64,000 bases of DNA from Macrocystis pyrifera. Taxonomy: Eukaryota > Sar > Phaeophyceae > Laminariales > Laminariaceae. Made by a program: the position numbers and the translations under genes. The notes below the pieces were generated by a model that saw only the letters and a list, made by a program, of their open reading frames with translations, was not told where the DNA came from and searched no databases. Numbering within the stretch: the first letter of the stretch is position 1; each line of letters starts with the position of its first letter. The stretch is from positions 11,542,734 through 11,606,733 of the forward strand of contig JASSKH010000003.1 in NCBI GenBank assembly GCA_031763025.1. Reading direction: 5' to 3'. Shown piece by piece: positions 43,589-54,761 of the stretch.

Positions 43589-44419
43589 TTATTCATCACT
43601 TTTACTTTCCAGCCCACTCGTAGGAGGTATTACCCTCGACGATCTTCTGGACAAGCCGTGGTCACAGGTGTCGTCTCTTCTCCCCCCCCGGTACGTGCCT
43701 TTTATTTTTGTCGCGCATAGGGTTCGGCATTCCCACTGCTCGTCGATTTTCATCGAATGTAGCCAACTCACGCTTTCGCGCTTTCCGCTTATCAATTTTT
43801 TATGCAAGAAAAAGTCCCTATGAGCATGTGCACTCGGTGGGACTTGAACCCACGAAATTGATCTTGATAGGCACGCGGACCACCTACCAAGCCACCGGGG
43901 ATGCTCTCTGGGGGGGGGTTAAGACACACCCTTAATACAATCAATCGTTGTGTGTTTGTTCTTCACATTAAACCGTTCTTCTACTCGTCGACATCCAGCA
44001 AGCCCAGTGTCCGTGCTGATTCTTCACCCTAGAAAGATACGAGCTCTGTGGTCACAAACTACGACACAGAGATAACACACCGTAATGCATTAATAGCCTA
44101 CGCAATACCATGTCTTCGCACTAGGTGCGGCCGACACAACATACATACATACGCCAGCAACCAAAATACACCATAAAGAAAGAGAAGCAACGAAAAAACC
44201 AAACCGAAAAAGAACAAGAAAAAGAAAAAGAAAAGGAGAAGAATCCCAAATAAATAATTAAAATGGGAAGCCAAAGCTCAGACACATCACATACATACTT
44301 ACCCCGAGCATGAGCCAAAAGGGACGTGCAAGGGGAAATATACGAGAAGGAAAAAGGGGACTATGCATCCCGGTGAACACTTACCTAAGTAAAAAGAGCA
44401 ATAGTGAGTGGGCCAAAAT
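43163..44419 (+). repeat. 1.25-kb direct duplication, copy 1
   Basis: Runs from GTGTAGGAACAAAAAACAGT to GAGTGGGCCAAAATA and matches 44993-46225 closely throughout, with small indels in A-rich tracts. It contains a frame at 43246-43455 (FGSMQNPGPRQPNQYERYLL, then HMPEHIGVHIHLRWCPST) that is preserved in both copies, a minus-strand SINE and the 43985 block. The unit may itself be mobile or a segmental duplication. Confidence 0.85.
43562..43904 (-). mobile_element. tRNA-headed SINE inside duplication copy 1
   Basis: Minus strand: GCATCCCCGGTGGCTTGGTA head, GTGGGTTCAAGTCCCAC T-arm, body, and a tail appearing as T24 at the left end. The T-arm base changes are compensatory, so the stem is kept. 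Confidence 0.85.
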
Positions 44420-44554
44420 ACGCTCGTCACCCACCCACTATGTAGTACTTCTTTCATAAGGATAAGAAGGGAAAAAAATCAAAATGCATACCGAACGGCC
44501 GCAGCAGTTGGCGGTACGAGTAGCAAAGAAAAGTCCAACCTATTAGTCGGCCTG

Positions 44555-44997
44555 GTACCTTGCTACCCTATCTGCGGTCTCTCTGCTACTCTCTTCTACC
44601 GCGGTTTCCCTTCTACTTCTCCTGTTCCCCCCCCTGCCCCCATACACTTGTACGGTGTTCCTTCTACCCCTCCTGCTGTTACCCCTCCCCCCATTCCCTC
44701 TAACACTACCTGCAGCGGATGCACGGCGCTGTCTACTCAGCTTTGCCTCAGCCTCGTGCCACCTGCCCATGAACTGTTCAGCTGCTTCGAGGATTCCCCG
44801 GTACCACTTTCCCGTCTGTTTTGCTGCAGTGGGCCACAGTGCGGTCCCAACTCCAAAGACTAAGGGGGAGTCTTCCGTTGATCCCTCGGTGGCTTTGAAC
44901 ACTCTAAGGTCCTCAGCAATGGCCCTAGGCCAAGTCTTGGGCTGCCCGCCTGGTTTCGGGCTCCCCCCACCAGCGATCGTCCCGAACATTAGTAGTG
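44555..44997 (-). pseudogene. LINE-type C-terminal fragment between the two duplication copies
   Basis: On the minus strand the frame reads MFGTIAGGGSPKPGGQPKTW, EDLRVFKATEGSTEDSPL and WYRGILEAAEQFMGRWHEAE, then an arginine/glycine-rich tail. It corresponds in order to the broken fragment at 2-472 but is uninterrupted over about 150 codons. It starts exactly where duplication copy 2 begins, so the conserved part is cut there. Confidence 0.6.
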
Positions 44998-46225
44998 TGT
45001 AGGAACAAAAAACAGTCAACTGGAACGGAACGAGGCTGTTCGTGGTCATTCGTTCCGTGCCTGTGTAAAAAAAACGTGTTTGGGTCCATGCAGAATCCTG
45101 GGCCTCGCCAGCCGAATCAGTACAAACGGTATCTTTTGCACATGCCAGAGCACATTGGTGTCCACATCCATGTTCGGTGGTGTCCATCTACATCAAATAA
45201 GATCCTATATGTTCCCATTCGGTCGGGCCGTTCGGTCCTCCCAAACAAGAAAAAGGGGTGCAACACTTCTTCTTCCTCTTCCTAGATATACAGTTTTTCT
45301 CGGGCTGCACTGAATCTATTCGTTTCCCACAACCAATCAGCATCAATTCATGCAGCAAATAATATTCCATCCGGTTCGTTCCCATGCTCTCTTTTTTTTT
45401 TTTTTTTTTTTTTTTTATTATTCATCACTTTTACTTTCCACCCACTCGTAGGAGGTATTACCCTCGACGATCTTCTGGACAAGCCGTGGTCACAGGTGTC
45501 GTCCCTTCTCCCCCCCGGTACGTGCCTTTTATTTTTGTCGCGCATAGGGTTCAGCATTCCCACTGCTCGTCGATTTTCATCGAATGTAGCCAACTCACGC
45601 TTTCGCGCTTTCCGCTTATCAATTTTTTATGCAAGAAAAAGTCCCTATGAGCATGTGCACTCGGTGGGACTTAAACCCACGAAATTGATCTTGATAGGCA
45701 TGCGGACCACCTACCAAGCCACCGGGGATGCTCTCTGGGGGGGGGATTAAGACACACCCTTAATACAATCAATCGTTGTGTGTTTGTTCTTCACATTAAA
45801 CCGTTCTTCTACTCGTCGACATCCAGCAAGCCCAGTGTCCGTGCTGATTCTTCACCCTAGAAAGATACGAGCTCTGTGGTCACAAACTACGACACAGAGA
45901 TAACACACCGTAATGCATTATTAATAGCCTACGCAATACCATGCCTTCGCACTAGGTGCGGCCGACACAACATACATACATACGCCAGCAACCAAAATAC
46001 ACCATAAAGAAAGAGAAGCAACGAAGAAACCAAACCGAAAAAGAAAAGGAGAAGAATCCCAAATAAATAAATAAAATGGGAAGCCAAAGCTCAGACACAT
46101 ACCCCGAGCATGAGCCAAAATGGACGTGCAAGGGGGAAGAAACGGAAAGGAAAAAGGGAAAAGGGAATATGCATCCCGGGGAACACTTAACTAAGTAAAA
46201 AGAGAAAGAATGAGTGGGCCAAAAA
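44993..46225 (+). repeat. 1.23-kb direct duplication, copy 2
   Basis: Same order of blocks as 43163-44419, lacking about 20 bases of an AAGAAAAAG stretch near 46045 and some bases near 46100. Confidence 0.85.
45392..45731 (-). mobile_element. tRNA-headed SINE inside duplication copy 2
   Basis: As 43562-43904. It was duplicated with its surroundings rather than inserted separately, because both flanks are shared. Confidence 0.85.
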
Positions 46226-46242
46226 ATGTAGACAGGAGTCGT

Positions 46243-46405
46243 GGTCCCACTATTAATACGAAGTGCGGTCCGGTGCGGCCCGAGTTCAATGAGATCAAAA
46301 TCGCTTGTGACGACTTCGTCCCGCTTTCAAGTGCGGTGACCGCACTATACCGCACTATAGTGACCCGTTCCCTCTGTAGTGCGGTCCCCGCACTATAGCG
46401 GGACC
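46243..46405. mobile_element. Palindrome-rich 163-bp element with GGTCCC ends
   Basis: GGTCCCACTATTA at the left matches the inverse of TATAGCGGGACC at the right. Inside, AGTGCGGTGACCGCACT and CCGCACTATAGTG form further inverted repeats. A related AATGTGCGGACACCGCACTT block is at 57430. Confidence 0.5.
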
Positions 46406-46445
46406 GTCATGCCTACATCTCACTACGTACAGCAGCACCTTTGTA

Positions 46446-46548
46446 TTACGGAGGGCCATAGTAAACAGGACCAAATTTTGTTGGTAAAAATAGGGAAATA
46501 TATAGGTTTGCGTGCACCGCAGGTGTTATTTACTATGGTCCTCCGTAA
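46446..46548 (-). mobile_element. MITE family M1
   Basis: TTACGGAGGGCCATAGTAAA to TTTACTATGGTCCTCCGTAA, TA flanks. Confidence 0.8.
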
Positions 46549-46662
46549 TAGTAGCCCTCGGTACAGGACAGCAGCACACATCAACAAGGCAGCAGTTCTC
46601 AGCTGGTAGTTTATCCACCGTACGAGTAGTACCAACACGCACGACGCCAAGCGCGGTAAAGG

Positions 46663-47724
46663 GGTGTTAAGATCAAGGTCGGGACACTTTGTATCCCTGG
46701 ACAGGTTTTGCCTACTAAGTCGGTACTCGTTGGTGCTCACGTGCGTGTTGTTTGCTTAGAGATATAAGAAGAGCAGCTATATTCCTTTCGTGCACGCGGA
46801 GACTAAGGGTGTGTCTAAACAGAATCGAAAAGCTCAGTCGAAAATCGAGTTCATTTCGATTTCGATAAAAATTTGCCGAGGTGTCCGAACAGAATCGAAA
46901 AGTGAAAATAGAAGTCCAGGCGGAAAGCAACGGAGAGCACAACCTAGTAGGCCGTTCGCATCTGTGCACACATGCCGGCAATCTAGCACTCGGCAACACA
47001 GATCCACCACACAAGCAGGCAAACGCGACGGCAATTCGATTCCGGGAGGTCGTTGGGCCTCCCATGGAGGTGGTGGCGCGTCCAACGTTGACGCCCCGAG
47101 ATCAAACTTGAAATTATACTGAGAACGAACTTCCGACCTCGTTCTCGAGGGTATCATCCTGAATTTTCCTCAAACTATGTTCGCTCTGACTCGAACGCCG
47201 GGAAACAAAGGCCCGAGAACGTCGGGGCTGGTGTTGGGGTTCGCCTGCTGGCTGTTTACGGGGGGTCTGCGCGGCTATGTTGCCGTGCTAGCTGTGGGTT
47301 GGATGCTGTGTACGGCGGTCCTGATGTGATATTTTGACGTGGCTGCGCTGACCAGTAGGACGTGCTGAATTGTTGCTGTTCGTGCTTTCGATTTCCTTTT
47401 CGATTTCCAGCCGTCAACTTTTTGATTTTGGCATCGGGTTGTAAATCGTTCATTTTTTCGGAACCTAAAAAACGAAGGGGAACATGTTTTGACCAGGGAC
47501 CAATCGGCGCCTTGCTTATTATCAATTCGATTTTCGATTTTCGATTTCGATTCTGTTTGGACACACCCTAAGAGCCGAGCTCGTGCCTCGCTGAGAAAAC
47601 CCCTGTTTTTTTTTTTTTTACGAAACGCCTCCCAAGTACTACAACTACGATCCCAATACTTGAAACCCCTGGCAGGTAATTACCGGGCTTTCAGCCTCAT
47701 TCAAGGCAGTATCATAGCAGGGGG
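46663..47724 (-). repeat. LTR-like repeat split by a Harbinger-like insertion
   Basis: The two halves, 46663-46806 and 47569-47724, together follow 32404-32680 and 14956-15240. The right half has CTCCCAAGTACTACAACTAC and TGAATGAGGC on the minus strand; the left half has TGCTTAGAGATA and TTTTGCCTACTAAG on the plus strand. Confidence 0.65.
46807..47568. mobile_element. PIF/Harbinger-like non-autonomous element, 762 bp
   Basis: The left end GGGTGTGTCTAAACAGAATC is repeated inverted at the right with one mismatch (T/C). TAA stands on both sides (46804-46806 and 47569-47571). A 3-bp TAA/TTA duplication and GGG-starting ends are established marks of PIF/Harbinger. A second internal GAGGTGTCCGAACAGAATCG lies near 46878. 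No transposase domain is seen. Confidence 0.8.
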
Positions 47725-47736
47725 GGGGTCCCGGCC

Positions 47737-47958
47737 TGTTCGTCAGCCCCAAGCACAGGCAGGTAGTCAAGACACCCAGACAATCGATGAGTTGATGATT
47801 CAGGTCGTTTATTATTATCTCCCAGCAGTGGTAGGGACAGCAGAAGTGACATTGTGCGTCATCCCATAACACCCAGATGTCAAGAATCACATAATGCACA
47901 ATATGCCAATATCCCGAACCGGCACGTAACTGTCAAGCTAAAGAGGCACAACGAACAC
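47737..47958 (-). repeat. 3-prime LTR of the gag-only element
   Basis: 222 bp, TGTTCGTCAGCC at the left edge and GGCACAACGAACA at the right edge. Confidence 0.85.
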
Positions 47959-48614
47959 CCTCCCTGACTCTTTACGTAACATTTACGGACCGAGACAACA
48001 ACACACAATTCCATGACCTAAACCACCCACAAACAAAAAAATCGAAAAGAAAGAGGAAACCCACCCCTGTGAGCAAAAACCTCTCACTCTCCCCACAGAG
48101 AAATATTGCAATTGTAGACGATATTACAATATATCCACGCCAAAAAAATACTAAAAACTAAGGTGAAAAGTACAATGCCAGAGATCGCGGAGAACCCCGT
48201 TCCCCCGGACAAAAGTCTCCTTTTGCCCCCTACTCCCGTCATAAATTCTCAGATCGTAACGGTAATGCGAGATAGCATACGTCCTTTTTCACTTGTAAAA
48301 TTAGAATTTATCTGGCGCTACAGTTACCCGAAAAATAATAGTCGCTACCCAGTAGCTCCTAATAATCGAATAAAGAAACAATAAAATGCCGCTACTGCTG
48401 TCGACACGAACAGCTTAAGCCCTCCCAGCTACGAAAACTATTCGATCGTTCGCAGACAATATTTTATGTTCCACTTTTCTCCGATGCGAACAAGTATTCG
48501 CAAAATGATACTGTTGGCAGAACAACCAATCAACCATGAATATGCTCACCCTCCTTTATTTTGCAGGCAGTAGTCTACTACCAAAAATAAAAGATACCCG
48601 CAAAATTCAATATG

Positions 48615-49480
48615 ATCAGTAGCCACCGCCAATACCAGCAATACACCTCACCTCCCTTTGGTGTATCAGCGTACCCTTATTTCTCCGTACCGCTACCAGT
48701 ATGCATTTCATTTCTACCAGGCCCCATCTGGTCCTGTCTACACCAGAAAAACACTACAAGTTTTTCGGATTTACAACGACTGTTTGATTTGAACATGAAA
48801 ATACGTTTCGAAGCTACCAGGCGAAAAAGGCTACGTATACCGCCCAGAACGAATCCCAGATGATCCATCGTCTACTATCTACGGTTTCTCCACCCTTGCA
48901 ATATAATCAGTAGCCACCGCCAATACCAGCAATACACCTCACCTCTCTTTGGTGTATCAGCGTACCCTTATTTCTCCATACCGCTACCAGTATGCATTTC
49001 ATTTCTACCAGGCCCCATCTGGTCCTGTCTACACCAGAAAAACACTACAAGTTTTTCGGATTTACAAAGACTGTTTGATTTGAACATGAGAATACATTTC
49101 GAAGCTACCAGGCGAAAAAGGCTACGTATACCACCCAGAACGAATCCCAGATGATACATCGTCTACTATCTACGGTTTCTCCACCCTTGCAATATAATCA
49201 GTAGCCACCGCCAATACCAGCAATACACCTCACCTCTCTTTGGTGTATCAGCGTACCCTTATTTCTCCATACCGCTACGAGTATGCATTTCATTTCTACC
49301 AGGCCCCATCTGGTCCTGTCTACACCAGAAAAACACTACAAGTTTTTCGGATTTACAAAGACTGTTTGATTTGAACATGAGAATACATTTCGAAGCTACC
49401 AGGCGAAAAGGCTACGTATACCACCCAGAACGAAGAATCCCAGATGATACATCGTCTACTATCTACGGTTTCTCCACCCT
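48615..49480. repeat. 291-bp tandem triplication inside the gag-only element
   Basis: ATCAGTAGCCACCGCCAATA starts at 48615, 48906 and 49197, and each copy ends CTACGGTTTCTCCACCC. Copies 2 and 3 are closer to each other (TCTCTTTGG, CATACCGCTAC) than to copy 1. This points to two rounds of duplication. Confidence 0.92.
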
Positions 49481-49732
49481 GGCCGCAAATAAATAGACCT
49501 CACGTTCGACCAAAAAATAATAATTTCGATCGACAGGTGTATCCATCGTAAAATTAAATTCACCATTCATTCCTACGAAATCACACCATGATGACCAGAC
49601 CTGCCCCCTCCGCCCCGCGATGTTGCCGGACCTTGCATGAAGCTCCGGCTGACGAAATACCCAGATCTGCTCGCTTGTTGCCACCCGGACGAAACCCCAT
49701 CGTTATTTGGTACTGCTGCAGACAGTCCACGA

Positions 49733-50527
49733 TTACCCCACGCCCGTTTCCTGCCACCGCTTTTTAACAGCAGCAGAATGCACGCAGCTATTATGCCGCG
49801 CGACTTTGCCCCACCTAACACCCCCCGGTAGGGTTGCACACGGCTGGCGGCCGTGCGGCTTCTCGCGGGATTCGCATGCAGACATGTACCCTCGCTGAGC
49901 GATAACCCCATATCTGCTGCCTCCACAACCTCTGAAGTGGAGTGCGTACGGCAAATAAATGTCGTACGACTTGAAGTCCCCCGCTCGCAACACACGGCGG
50001 AGGTGCCTACGGTTGTCCGCCGTAGGGCTTTTAGCTGCAGTGCCCCTAAAACGCCGTCGTCTCCACATCATCATCTCCGGGATCCCCCACAATCGCAAAC
50101 ACGGCCTCCGCCGGCGATCCATCCATGTCCGCCGGCGATGCGCACTTGCTGCTCTCGTGTCCTCTCCCACCACACCTTTCGCAGAGCTTTGCAGTGCAAC
50201 TGTTGCTGTAGTGGCCCGCAGCCTTGCACCGGAAACACCTCCCCTTCGCTTTCCCGGCTCCACCGTGCCATCGTCGGAGCGATCCAACGATGGCGACACA
50301 GCATCCCTCCCTGCTGTATCTACGGCAGGTAGCCCCTGCTCCCTGCCGGACTTCCGCTGTGCCTTACTCTCTCGACTCGTTCTCAATAGAGTCGCCATCA
50401 TCTCAGGCAGCTCAGTATGAGATGATTTTTGACGCTCCTCCGCGTCTGCGGCTGCTTGTTGTAGAACTTGGAGAGCAAGGCCCTGCTCCGAGACTACGGC
50501 TCTAAGATCATCAAGTTCATCCCCCAT
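49733..50527 (-). pseudogene. Gag-like protein with two CCHC zinc knuckles, frameshifted
   Basis: From ATG at 50527 the minus strand reads MGDELDDLRAVVSEQGLALQ, a predicted coiled coil, followed by a charged linker to KRRGGV. At that point another frame continues with CFRCKAAGHYSNSC and CERCGGRGHESSKC, two perfect CX2CX4HX4C knuckles at about 50236-50150, the nucleic-acid-binding end of Gag. A one-base shift near 50240 separates the two parts. Beyond the knuckles the sequence is acidic, then loses frame. Gag would package the element RNA if supplied intact. Confidence 0.7.
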
Positions 50528-50562
50528 GATGAGGCTGCGTCGGTACCAACGACTCTCTAGAG

Positions 50563-50783
50563 TGTTCGTCAGCCCCAAGCACAGGCAGGTAGTCAAGACA
50601 CCCAGACAATCGATGAGTTGATGATTCAGGTCGTTTATTATTATCTCCCAGCAGTGGTAGGGACAGCAGAAGTGACATTGTGCGTCATCCCATAACACCC
50701 AGATGTCAAGAATCACATAATGCACAATATACCAATATCCCGAACCGGCACGTAACTGTCAAGCTAAAGAGGCACAACGAACA
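50563..50783 (-). repeat. 5-prime LTR of the gag-only element
   Basis: 221 bp. On the minus strand it is followed by CTCTAGAGAGTCGTTGGTAC, in which TTGGTACCGACGC may be the primer-binding site. Confidence 0.85.
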
Positions 50784-51024
50784 CGGCCACCTGTGCACCT
50801 ACCATGTCTAGTCATAAGCCCCCCTCCTATTAATAAATGTTTCCCCGTCTATCCCACTTTAGTCTCACACCTCACCAAACCGGTTTTTTGCGGGGTTCCA
50901 CTTTAGTGTGATTCTGGTCGCGTGGCGACCCACCGCAACCAAGTGGGACGACTTTACATGAAAATGCGAGTCCCTGAGACACCTGACACACAGTACCCCC
51001 CCCCCCCCCCTCCTGGGGGGGGGG

Positions 51025-51529
51025 TGTACTCGATGGGAGAGATGTGCTCGATCTCATGCTCGGCTGTAGTCGTATGACCATGGACCCTCGCGTTCCCGAC
51101 AATGCCGGGACGGAGCATGTCGGGTTTTCACCGACCAGGCAGACATCGCGTGCACCAAGCGCGAAGCGCCTGATCGCATGAAGGGTGAGCTGCATCCTGC
51201 TAAGAACCGCTCGTGAGGCGGAGTTGCATATGGATGACTGCCTCAATGAGATAATTTAATTTCCGGTGTAGGCACTTCCAGAGACAGCAATGGGAGTACT
51301 ATGTAACTGCCTCTTGGGTGCCTTACCATAAACACTACGTGATACGATCATTCCCACTTGTACAGAGTAGAGGTTCTTTCCCTCGCACGAATGATCTAAC
51401 TCGACTACCAGCTGTGACCGACCGCAAAAAAAAAAAAAAAAAAACGTACCCTGATTGTCTAGCTCAAGTAGTGAGCGGCATTTTACAGTGTCCTTGCCAA
51501 CCGACGCCAACCCAACCTACAGTATATAT
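51025..51529 (-). mobile_element. Partner repeat P, full copy, poly(C) end
   Basis: Same order of blocks as 34883-35391. On the minus strand it ends in TCGAGTACA followed by a C10 run (51024-51015). Beyond that, an opposite G run corresponds to plus-strand C at 50996-51010. Confidence 0.8.
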
Positions 51530-51552
51530 AATAGGGGGGAGGGAGGGGGGCG

Positions 51553-51690
51553 TACTAATTGTTGGTTGCCTTAGTCATTTGGCCATCGACCACGCATCCC
51601 ATTCGAGACGGAGCACCCTTCCTATTCCTATAATAGAGACACCTCCAACATTTGGGCGCTCATTTCGTTGTTTCCAAAACATATACACGG
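51553..51690 (-). pseudogene. LINE-C 3-prime fragment, 138 bp
   Basis: Minus strand: AACGAAATGAGCGCCCAAAT through AACCAACAATTAGTACG, then a C-rich run (51551-51534) and directly partner repeat P. This is the same LINE-then-P order as at 35409-35391. Confidence 0.75.
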
Positions 51691-52667
51691 TATATATTTT
51701 TTTGCGCGTTTTTTATTTGTCTCTAGCTCACTCGCGTGCTTCCGTCCTCTTTGGTAGCGTGGTTGGTGATTCAAGTTTGCCGTGTTGCTTCAGGTTGAGC
51801 AAACCGGCCCAAAACGCAACTAGCACTTCTAAGTTTGGACACAACTGCTGTTGTTGCTCTGACAGATTTCATGGTACAGCAGTAATATCTGCAGTTGGAA
51901 GACACACGCACCGACCGTCACGCTTATGAAACGAACACCACCGCTTACTACTCCGTACCACTACTCTGTACCCGTACCGCCTCAATATCGCTCCTGGATG
52001 GGCTCGCACGGTAGCGGTCGTATTTACTGCAGGTCAACGCAAGTTGTTGTACCGTACAGCGCTAAGCATTCCCTAGCACGATAATATCGAAACACGATCA
52101 AGACAGATTGATGTACCCTAATCAACCCAGCTGACACCACTGCCTCTTCGACGTACAACGCAGCCCGGTTCTGCTGAACGGCGTAAGACGGTGCCGCCCC
52201 TCCACCCACATCCCCACGCCCGCCATCCTTGTCTTCCCCCTCCCCTCTTCCTACGACTTCCCGCCGGTCATCGTCCTCTTTTTCTCCTTCCTCCTCCTCC
52301 TCCTCGTACTCTTGCTCTCCCCCCCCATCCCCATCCTCTTCCTCCTCCTCCTCCTCCTCGTATTCTTGCCCCTCCCCCCTCCTCCTCATCCTCTATGTCT
52401 TCGTCATCTTCGTTGTCCTACTCCTCCTCCTCTTCCTCGTCCGATGCGCCAAGGTCGGTGAGAATGTCGCCCGCGTGTGATATCGGTTTCCCCTCCCTAT
52501 CCCCCGACGTGATCTTTTTGAGCGGTCGGATCGTCACTCTCGGGCTCTCCCCTCTTAAGGCACTTTCGCTGTTTAACCCTCCTTGGACTTCAGCAGAGGG
52601 GAAGAACTACGATTAAAAAAGAAAAGTGACGGCACAGCGACGGCCACTGCGTGATGGGGCGGGGAGG
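51691..52667. other. No gene recognised; CTC/GAG-rich tract
   Basis: At 52279-52440 the plus strand is CTCCTC-rich, giving glutamate-rich frames on the minus strand. A 140-codon frame at 52191-52616 is mostly produced by that tract. Confidence 0.45.
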
Positions 52668-53200
52668 TGTACTCATTATCGTGCATAGCCGTAGTTATAC
52701 TCATTATCATGCATGGCCGTAGTCGTATGACCATAGACCCTCGCATCCCTACAATGCCGGGACGGAGCGCGTCGGGTTTTCACCGACCAGGCAGACATTG
52801 CTTGCACCAAGCGCGAAGCGCCGTGAGGTCTTGGGCGAGTCGCATGAAGGGTGAGCTGCATCCTACTAAAAACCACTTTAGAGGCGGATTTTCTTGCAAA
52901 TGGATGACGGCATCAATGAACTGATTTGATTTCCGGTGTGGCCACTTCCAGAGACAGTAATGGGTTTACTATGTAACTGCCTCGTGGGTGCTTCACCATA
53001 TACACACTACGTGATACGATCATCCCCCTTGTGCGGAGGGAAGGTTCTCCCCCGCACAAAAATGATCTAACTTGACCGCCAGCCGTGGTAACCGCCAAAA
53101 AAAACAAAACGGTATCCTGGCTCACGTAGTGAGAGGCATGTTTTACAGCGTCGTCGCCAACCGACGCCAACCCAACCTATGTATACCAGGTACGTATTAG
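52668..53200 (-). mobile_element. Partner repeat P, with duplicated 3-prime end
   Basis: The 3-prime end occurs twice in a row on the minus strand (CATGATAATGAGTATAACTA then CACGATAATGAGTACACC) without an intervening C run. Confidence 0.78.
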
Positions 53201-53211
53201 GGGGGAGGGGT

Positions 53212-53745
53212 GTACTCGATAGGAGAGATGTACTCGATCTCATGCATGGCCGTAGTCGTATGACCATAGACCCTCGCATCCTTACAATGCCGGGACGGAG
53301 CGCGTCGGGTTTTCACCGACCAGGCAGACATTGCTTGCACCAAGCGCGAAGCGCCGTGAGGTGTCCGGCGAGTCGCATGAAGGGTGAGCTGCATCCTACT
53401 AAGAATCGATTGTGAGGCGGACTTGCATATGGATGACAGCTTCAATGAGTTAGTTTAATTTCCGGTGTGGCCACTTCCAGAGACAGCAATGGGAGTACTA
53501 TGTAACTGCCTCTTGGGTGCCTTACCTTGAACACTACGTGATACGATCAATTCCCTTGTGCAGAGTAAAGGTTCTTTACTTCGCACAAATGATCTAACTA
53601 GACGACCAGCTGTGGGCGACCGCCAAAAAAAAAAGAAAAAAGAAAAAGGGTACCCTGGATGTCTAGCTCACGTAGTGAGCGGCATGTTTTACAGTGTCGT
53701 TGCCAACCGACGCCAACCCAACCCATATAAAATATATATAATAGG
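53212..53745 (-). mobile_element. Partner repeat P, tandem neighbour of the previous copy
   Basis: On the minus strand it runs from about ATTATATATATTTTATATGG to TCGAGTACA and is joined to the next copy through CCCCTCCCCCC (53211-53201). Confidence 0.8.
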
Positions 53746-54091
53746 TGTGTGGGGGGGGTGGTTACAGATTGGTATTCGAGTACAATGCAAGGAGTTGCAC
53801 GGCACGGGCGCGGCATTATCCCTCCCGTTCTGTCGGGCGCTCACGCACGCTGCTACTCGTAGGCGGTTGTTAATACCAAAATTGCCGTTGATTTCTGGTC
53901 GATATCTCCTGGTTCCCCGAAAAGGGATTAGTCGACTGGAGCCTGCTCCCCTCCGTGGCTTCTTTTCTCGGCTGTGCTCACTTTGCGCTTGACCAGGAAA
54001 GCTACGTGTAGCCACAGCATCCTTTGCCCTCACGCCGAGCGCGACGGCGTGTTCCTCCCACGCGCGGCAGGCCATGCAGTGCTCCCTTATA

Positions 54092-54180
54092 CCCAACGGC
54101 CATCCTTGGAGAAAAGGCACTTGAGGGGGCACCATACCCAACGGTCATCCTCGCAGAATAGGCACTTGAGGGGCACATTG
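54092..54180. repeat. 44-bp tandem duplication
   Basis: ATACCCAACGG(C/T)CATCCT followed by GGCACTTGAGGGG occurs twice in succession. Confidence 0.85.
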
Positions 54181-54675
54181 ATTGGTGCTTGCGAATGATT
54201 GCTGCTGCCTTTCGGCGCTGCTGTCACCCTGAGCGCGACCGAAGCGCGCTTGGTTCGTCCACCTTCGAAGCCAGCACAAGCGCTAGCTGCATGGTATTGC
54301 AGTGCCTGGAAGGCCGTGCGTACCAGCGGCCGAGAATGCGGGGAATGACGTCCCGACATCCCCTTGTTACGGTTTTAAATAGAGTTTTGCATGTAACATT
54401 TTAATATAGGATGTAGTATGCCCTCGTTGCCCCTACCTGGCTAAACGTAGGATATGCAGTAGTATATGTGTATATGTCGTTTGTATACAGCCATTTGTAT
54501 GACATCGTACCCCCCACCTGGTTGGTGTACTCGTAGGATTTGGTGTAGAACATTCACATTTGTATACAGGATTTAGTATGTAACATGTCGTATACCTGGT
54601 TCAAGATTTATGATAGTGTGGCCGGGTACCCCCCTATCTGCCAAATGCCCCCAAAATGAAAAACCCGACCCCCTC

Positions 54676-54722
54676 CCCCCCTATATTTCGTTGGCTAAAG
54701 TTAAACTTGGTACAGTAGTGCG

Positions 54723-54761
<39 letters not shown>

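Larger units (their letters stand above)
47737..50783 (-). mobile_element. Non-autonomous LTR retrotransposon with gag only (TR-GAG-like)
   Basis: Two direct repeats, 47737-47958 (222 bp) and 50563-50783 (221 bp), differ by about one substitution and one indel and carry TGTTCGT..ACGAACA ends. CGGCC flanks the element on both sides (47732-47736 and 50784-50788), a 5-bp target duplication. On the minus strand a GGGAGGG purine tract precedes the 3-prime LTR. The 2.6-kb interior holds a gag-like region with two CCHC knuckles, a triplicated 291-bp repeat and no protease, RT or integrase. Small gag-only LTR elements are known in plants. This assignment is by architecture. Confidence 0.82.

Noticed and set aside
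52024-52616. Acidic glutamate-rich protein on the minus strand
   Set aside because: The run is explained by a CTC/GAG simple repeat; frames break at its edges.
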